The notes below the pieces were generated by a model, which made no database searches, was not told the origin of the DNA, and saw nothing but the letters and a program-made list of their open reading frames with translations. From assembly GCF_002999335.1 (NCBI RefSeq), contig NW_020312060.1, positions 1 through 64,000 of the forward strand: DNA of 64,000 bases. Direction: 5' to 3'. The translations under genes were made by a program, and so were the position numbers. This stretch comes from Cyclospora cayetanensis. Its lineage: Eukaryota; Apicomplexa; Conoidasida; Eucoccidiorida; Eimeriidae. The number at the start of each line of letters is the position of its first letter. The first letter of the stretch is position 1. Below are positions 58,286 to 64,000 of this stretch, in pieces.

Positions 58286-59684
58286 TCAGGAACGATGCTC
58301 TGAAGGCGGAAGCTTCGCGGCTTCCTGCAGAGGTTTAGGGCTGTGTTTAGGGTGACCGCTGCATGCGGTAGCAGCTGCGGCTCGGCCTCGCAACAGGCCC
58401 GTGGGCAGGCTCCTGCGGTGGGAGAATGTGGCATTAAATGGCTCTAGAGAGGACTCAAGAGGCTTGTAAGACACGACAGAGGGCGCATACGGGGAGAAGG
58501 CAAAGGATTGGCATCCCCGAGCACCGATGTCGCTCTCAGGAATGCGCGATCCCCGCGAAAACGGATCCTCCATGCCTCCCATCCGCCGATGTTGGCGTCT
58601 AGGGGGGATTCGTTTGTTCGCACCTCGAATACTCGCGTACGAATTGCCTCATACACAAAGATTGCGGGCAAATCTCGGAACCACGGGGCAGTCTGGAAGC
58701 CACCGTGGACGCAGAAGCTCACAGTTCAGTTAGCGCATGTAACGCTCTACAGTGTATGGCCACCTCGGACGCGCACTTTGTAAGTGGTGCGCGTTTGACG
58801 ATGAAATATTCTGGGCAGAGCACCGAGGCGCGGCGCCACGCCTCATCTTCGTCAGAACCACCCCGTTCGACGCTTATTTTTCCCAGAGTGTTTCTACCAA
58901 AAGGCCTTTCTAGCCCCAAGGCACAGGCTGACGTGTCCAAACAAAAATGGTGGCTGTCTCCCTAGCCGTTATTCATCGAGGTTCCCGGTCCCCACAAGGG
59001 GGAAAGGCCAAAGGTTGTGCCGAAAGGCGAGGCGCACTCCCTTGCAGTCCCAACAAAATATTCACGTATAGTACACGCACAAACGATTCGATGCACATAC
59101 AGGGAGCTCGCAAGAGAACACGTACTTTACAGACCCAAATAATACAGCCCCTAGCGGTGTTTGTAGTGAGGAATGCTGCATACACCTCGGCACCGTCTAC
59201 TGCCCAGGATTGGCTTTGCGCGTTGGCAAGGAATGAAGGCCTTAGTTTTGTGTTTGTACATCCTGTTTATCGTAGAGCGGGGTGTGCGTGACACAGTAAA
59301 GATCCAAGGTGTTTGCTGCTATGCGCTGGGTGCCCGAATTGCTTGAAAGGGAAATCAACGCCAAGGTACTCGAGCTGAGCGGATCCGCTCACCCCAGCAC
59401 TCTGTGGGGTGAGGACGGGGGCAGAGATATGGGGGCGGAAAGCTTTTGAATGGAGGTTGAATAACATTTCATAAGGTTTTTAAATGGGTTATGGCAAATA
59501 GGATGTCTCCGAGAGGCGAGGATGGGAGGAGCGCAACAGCAATTGCACACGGGTAAAGGGCTACAACCAGCAAAACAGGCAGCGAAACCTCGGGCACGTT
59601 AAGAAAAACGCTGCTTCTAATTTGCCTCCGCAAGGGTATATCTCCAAGCACAACAAGTTCCTCAATGGCTTGGGGTGGCCACAA
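58286..59684 (-). pseudogene. Broken minus-strand coding remnants, family unknown
   Basis: Four consecutive protein-like frames, each ended by a stop or a one-base register change: 59684-59469 (DIPLRRQIRSS, then a hydrophobic stretch EVSLPVLLVVALYPCAIAVA), 59467-59267, 58940-58719 (RGGSDEDEAWRRASVLCPEY), 58722-58444 (GFQTAPWFRDLPAIFVYEAI, RVFEVRTNESPLD) and 58582-58286 (EDPFSRGSRIPESDIGARGC). The last three flow into one another with single-base shifts at about 58720 and 58590 and no splice signals there, suggesting a decaying gene or sequencing errors. There are no Gln/Ala runs, unlike the neighbours. Family not recognised. Confidence 0.4.
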
Positions 59685-59689
59685 CCCTC

Positions 59690-60690
59690 TGGCCTTTATG
59701 GACTACTCCGAGGAGCTCCCCTCAGAGGGGCATGGCGCCTCACTGCGACACAAGACAACTGCCAGCTCGCTCTCGCCTTTTTAAAATGGCTCTCCCCTGG
59801 CTCGCTCTGTCTGTCTGCCCCAACTTTCGTGCTTCTTCCCGTCAGTCTGTGACTCAGTGGCCCCCTTGTCCGTTTGTGTGTGCCTCTCGTTGCACGTGTT
59901 CCTCTGCGTGTCGGGTAGGTTTTCCCAGGAGCCTCCTATCTTCAGAAGGGGGGCAGCGCGATTGAATTGGAATCGTGAGAGGCGTCGAGGGTCCTTAGCG
60001 TTAAGCGTGGAAGTTTTTACGCGCTAGTGGTGCCTTGATACTCTCGAAAACGTCGCCCTGTACGAAGTTGGAGGGTCCCCTTGGCAGCGACCCCGCAGAG
60101 AAGGCTATCTATTTGAAGCCACGCCATAGTCTTGCATGCAACTGCAGGCTATCTATTTGAAGCCACGTCATAGTCTTGCATGCAACTGCAGGCTATCTAT
60201 TTGAAGCCACGTCATAGTCTTGCATGCAACTGTAGAGGGGGTGGGGGGAGAGAGGGAAGGGAGGCGTAAGATTTGTGTATAACCATAGACAATAGGACGC
60301 TGTGCCAGCCACATCCCCCTCTGCACCTTCATTTGCCCATTTTTCTTTGGAAAGACTCAATGTGCTTCACTATGCTTCTAAGCACCCATGTCCCTTCTTC
60401 CCCGTGGCTCTGCCCCCCTTTTCCCATAACCTCCCGCCTGCTGCTGGGGATGCTTTCTAGCCGTTTTCCTTCCGTCTTTGCGTCAACCACTGCCTCTTTC
60501 CCTAAGTCTCCCGCCTTAGCAGGCCCTTTGAATACCTACTACACAGCCCGTTCAAGGGCTGACACTCGTCCCCCGATCGCCTCGCTGCCAGCCCGCTATT
60601 TTGGGGGCATCTGCTGCTCTATCTACAGAATGCGAAAAAAATGAGAACATGTGGCGGATACCTCATTGTAGCCAAATCTATGTAACCTTA
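59690..60690. other. Intergenic region with 44-bp tandem repeat
   Basis: Pyrimidine-rich DNA at 59690-59960 and 60300-60600 with no convincing coding frame, and the triplicated 44-bp unit in between. The 3' end of the Psf3-like gene is expected near 60690-60960. Confidence 0.4.
60103..60233. repeat. Tandem repeat, 44-bp unit, three copies
   Basis: Units start at 60103, 60147 and 60191 (GGCTATCTATTTGAAGCCAC…TTGCATGCAACTGCA). Copies 1 and 2 differ by one C/T; the third differs at its last bases (TGTA). Confidence 0.95.
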
Positions 60691-60699
60691 AAAACGAGA

Positions 60700-63598
60700 A
60701 TTAAGTACTAGGCACGCCTCCCTGTCGCAGCAGCAGCGAACTGCCGGCTTGGCGGCCGCTGCCTTGCTTTCCGCCTGGTGATACGACCCCATAGGCCTCC
60801 AGGAAGAGCAACAGCTGCTGCTGTTGCTGTTGCTGCAGGAGATACGCGTTGATGCGAAACAGCAAAGCTCAAGGTCACTCCTCCATCCGCATGTGCGACC
60901 TGCAGCAGTTGCACATGATGTGGTGGGAACATGCGCTGGGAGCAGGTGTGCGTACACTCCAAAAAATCGCTTATTCACCCGCAGGATAAAAGTGCACCTC
61001 CAAGACTAGCGAGATGACGCACTCATAAGAACTTACAGCATATATGTTTCTGACGGCTGGATGTGGTCCATACGGACCAGCTTATCCTCCAGATTCGCCG
61101 CAGAAAGAGCTGTAGATACACCCCAACAGCAGCGCGCATGCACAAGTAGTTACGCAACAGAGCCACACGTCGTCATGCGTGTGCATGCGGCAACAGCGCG
61201 GCTGCAGGAGGCTCTCCCTGAGAGCCGCGGAGAGGCTTTTTTTCTCCTGCGGCTGACGACTGCGATGTTGCCCTACTCGCTGCTATCTTAGCCTGCCGCC
61301 TATCCCACAGCTGCAACACCAAGCCTGCAAAGACGTTCGCGCACATCAAGTCAGACACGAAACACATCCTTCAGCAGAAACGCCGCAGGACCAGATGCTT
61401 AGCGCCAAAGACATATGCAATCTTAAGAAAGCAGGAGGGAAGCGAAGGAAAAGGCGGGCAGGAGTGCACCGCAGCTCAGCCGGTAAAGACTAGCAAAGAA
61501 AAGCAGGCATGAATCAACTAGCATCTCAACCAACAATAGGCAGGAAGGAAGGCCAAGCATGTACCCTTCTCCTTCTGCCAACGGGCTTCTGTTCCAAGAG
61601 GCTGCACGCTGCAGCCAGCCAGCACACAGCAGCATCCACAGTGTATAGACACCTCACAAGCTGGAGAGAAAAAGACACGTCTTCCGAGCTGGTGCCCCTT
61701 CTTCGGAGCAGCAAAATACCCCCAGCACAGCACCACAAGCAAATGCGCAGTAGGAAAACGGAAGCTCTCACAGCGGATTGAAAAGGAGGAGCCTCGCAGT
61801 CTCAAAGAAAAACACAGGAAGCGGCTCAAGGCCCTGTTTGTGTCTTTCTTCTTGCCGTAAGTAGCCCTTTACTTGGTCTGTGAAACAGCAGGCACCCGAA
61901 TATGGCTGAAGTCGTATCGTGGATCTTGTCATATTTGCGTTCTGAATCTATCTCCCGTCCAGCCATCCACTTTTGGGGAGGATGGAAATTCGAGGCACAA
62001 GCAGCTGCGCAGCTGGCTCAAAGGGATGCCGACAGTTGCGTGGCGTCGTGCACCTGCCCCGGAGCACATCCCCTCCGCAGTGTATCAACACCGCACATCC
62101 AATTTTAAGGAAACACGCGTTGAAGAACACGTCGTAAACTAGAAACAAAAGGAGGAAAATCCATGGAGCCTCTATAATCAGAGATGGTGCTACGGACGGA
62201 GCGAGGCTGAACGACCCTTCATTTTCTCCCCGGGTGCTTATGGAGAAGGGCGAGTTGATCAATCAACGAGAGAGCAAAAATCACCCTTTCCCCACTATTT
62301 CCCCCAATCTCTCCGCCGTCCCCTTCGCCTTCTTCCCCCTCATCATCGCATGCCTCAGGACGAGCAGCACCGCAAAGAAACATAAAGACGCAACCCCCCT
62401 CTCTCCCCCTCTCCCCATCGAGACAGACACCCCTGTCACGAGCTCCTATGCTAAAAGCCGGAGAAAACCTTCGCCAAGTGCCTTGGTTTCACTTTGCATC
62501 CCTCCCGCAGTCCGTCTCTTTACGCAGCTCTTCTCCAATCTTACCGGCGTGAAGAAAGGGAGGGAGCATCACGCGAATGAGACGCTGTCTGCTGAGCACT
62601 TCGGCGCACCAGAGAGGCAGCCAAAGAATCTCTCCCGCCGTGGCTTCTGGAGTTTGCAGTCCGTCTGTTTCCAACAGATCGAGAGGCGGAAGCGAACTCG
62701 AGAGGAGACAAGGCACCATATGCACAGAAGAGGCCCTGTGCAGCAAGAAGGCGTCGAGACAGAAGGATACAGAATCCTGTGGGCGAGAGAGAAACACCAC
62801 GCTCCTACAAGCACACAATCGCACACACACACACATATATATATATATATGCACACAAATATACACATATATGTACACACATGCATGTGTACACTACACT
62901 ATATAAATATAGATGGGTACATACACACATTCGTAGATAGATGCTCAGTAAGATGCACACATACAGCCAGGCAGTCGACGCGAGAAATTCGAAAAAAAAG
63001 AAAAAACCTTGCAAAGCCGCAATTGTCGAAACCTGCCATCCTCTGCCCCCCGTCCCTCTGCATGGCGTGTAGAGGAACAGCTGAAACAGCTCATGAAAAA
63101 CGCTCTAGCAAAGGCTTCTCTGCCCGACTTGAAAGCGTGAACGCTGCTGCTGCACTACCTTCTAAGCGGCCAGATTTCCACCAAGTCATCTGCCTGCTGC
63201 TGCATCTCCTGCAGAAGTGCTCTGGCAGCCTCTCTCGAGACAAGGGCTGCCTCCGCGATGTCTTGGTGCTGCAGCTGCATGACTCTCCCCTCGCTGGCAG
63301 CGGGAGCAGCGACGGCAGCCGCGGCTACAGCAGCTGCTGCTGCCGTCTTCGCTGCTGCAGTGTCTGCCCCCGCCTGCACCGCAGCAGCATCGCCGCGAAT
63401 AGACGCGAAAGGGACTGCCAGCAGCGGGGGAGTTTCAGCAGTCCCCAAGCCTAAACGATTCCCAAGAATACTCCCTTGTCGACTGCTCTGAGGATCAGCT
63501 TCAAACAACAGCAGCAGCAGCTGCCGCAGGCGCTCGCCACACGCTTCGTACAGATCTCCCTGTACACCCGGGAGGGTTCGTGCCTGCGCCAACTTCCG
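60700..63598 (-). CDS. Probable GINS complex subunit Psf3, partial, with large Ala-rich insertion
   Basis: Psf3 is one of four GINS proteins of the Cdc45-MCM-GINS replicative helicase. Exons read so far: 63598-63159, 62696-62545, 62004-61896 (phases agree), a helical exon ending near 61190, and a short one near 61105-61040. The key match is SLPPLDLLETDG…EILWLPLWCAEVLSRQRLIR, then MLPPFLHA, against the Psf3 pattern LPxLGFL…LPLWLAxxL…VxLP. Later helices FAGLVLQLWDRRQAKIA and ANLEDKLVRMDHIQ fit the last GINS helices. The 63.6-63.2 kb exon carries a poly-Ala run (about 63290-63360) and Gln/Leu helices not seen in homologues. The 5' exons lie beyond 64000. The exon chain between 61.9 and 61.3 kb is unresolved, and a Psf2 or unrelated identity is possible. 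Confidence 0.42.
62826..62935. repeat. (CA)n/(TA)n microsatellite in intron
   Basis: ACACACACATATATATATAT and similar words between the first two visible exons of the Psf3-like gene (intron 63158-62697). Confidence 0.9.
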
Positions 63599-63626
63599 CT
63601 GCAGCACCACACAAACACACATTCAT

Positions 63627-64000
63627 AGAGATATACATACACATACATACATATTCACACATACATATTCACACATACATATATACACATACATACATAC
63701 ACGTAGATACATACACATAAATACATACACACATACATATACATACACACATACATATACATACACACATACACATACATACATACACATACATACATAC
63801 AAACATACAGACATACAAACATACAGACATACACATACATACACATACATACATGCGCATACACACACATACATATACATACATACACATACACATACAT
63901 ATACATACATACACACACATACATATACATCCATACATACATACACATACACACATACATACATACATACACACATAAACATACACACACATACACATAC
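63627..64000. repeat. Long CATA/CACATA microsatellite at right edge
   Basis: About 370 bases of CATACA, CATACATA and CACACATA units continuing past the window end. All six frames are largely open because the repeat lacks stops on one strand; these ORFs are not genes. It sits upstream of the exon at 63598, so it is probably intronic in the Psf3-like gene. Confidence 0.95.

Noticed and set aside
63627..64000. Long Tyr/Val/Cys/Met ORFs on the minus strand at the right edge
   Set aside because: They are translations of the CATA microsatellite, open in several frames at once, with no normal composition.
1..64000. CRISPR arrays, bacterial operons, Shine-Dalgarno sites
   Set aside because: None found. 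Multi-exon genes and homopolymer repeats show a eukaryotic nuclear genome.
1..64000. tRNA, rRNA or snRNA genes
   Set aside because: No cloverleaf with conserved TTCGA arms and no rRNA blocks were recognised by eye. A tRNA search program would be decisive.

Overview
The window is nuclear DNA of a coccidian apicomplexan, most likely Eimeria or a close relative. Almost every gene carries long runs of Gln, Ala or Ser written by (CAG)n-type repeats. Genes have many short introns, isolated TTTAGGG-like telomere words occur, and there are decayed Ty3/gypsy chromovirus-like retrotransposons. There is no bacterial signature: no operons and no Shine-Dalgarno sites. Exon models below were built by hand from splice signals, matching intron phases and remembered family motifs. 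Many listed ORF starts were GTG/TTG, so true ATGs were chosen instead.

Layout. 1-2.5 kb: left-edge remnant of a retrotransposon plus an LTR, minus strand. 3.6-4.3 kb: small RRM-like gene (-). 6.0-11.75 kb: large Gln-rich mRNA cap 2'-O-methyltransferase of the CMTR1 type, ten exons (-). 13.1-13.6 kb: another LTR copy. 16.9-19.0 kb: START-domain lipid-binding protein (-). 20.0-25.7 kb: a second, fuller decayed retrotransposon (+). 26.9-30.7 kb: two unrecognised Gln-containing genes (+). 31.4-36.3 kb: inositol polyphosphate 5-phosphatase (+) with an apparent poly-A frameshift. 37.3-40.3 kb: choline/ethanolamine phosphotransferase (-). 41.2-42.1 kb: hypothetical gene (+). 42.4-46.2 kb: MAEA/Gid9-type CTLH E3 ligase subunit (-). 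48.7-57.7 kb: protein phosphatase 4 regulatory subunit 3 (PP4R3/SMEK), about 1,761 aa (-). 58.3-59.7 kb: broken coding remnants (-). 60.7-63.6 kb: 3' part of a probable GINS Psf3 gene (-) running off the right edge. The last 370 bases are CA/TA microsatellite.

The DNA alternates between CAG-repeat-rich gene blocks (6-12, 26-30 and 36-64 kb) and repeat-poor blocks (1-5 and 12-26 kb) that hold the retroelements. The genes are housekeeping or regulatory functions (RNA capping, phosphoinositide and phospholipid metabolism, ubiquitin ligase, phosphatase regulation, DNA replication) and do not form one pathway. The most unusual features are four introns with GC-AG borders sharing the donor AG|GCAAG, a perfect 54-bp palindrome, and the very large low-complexity insertions inside conserved enzymes.
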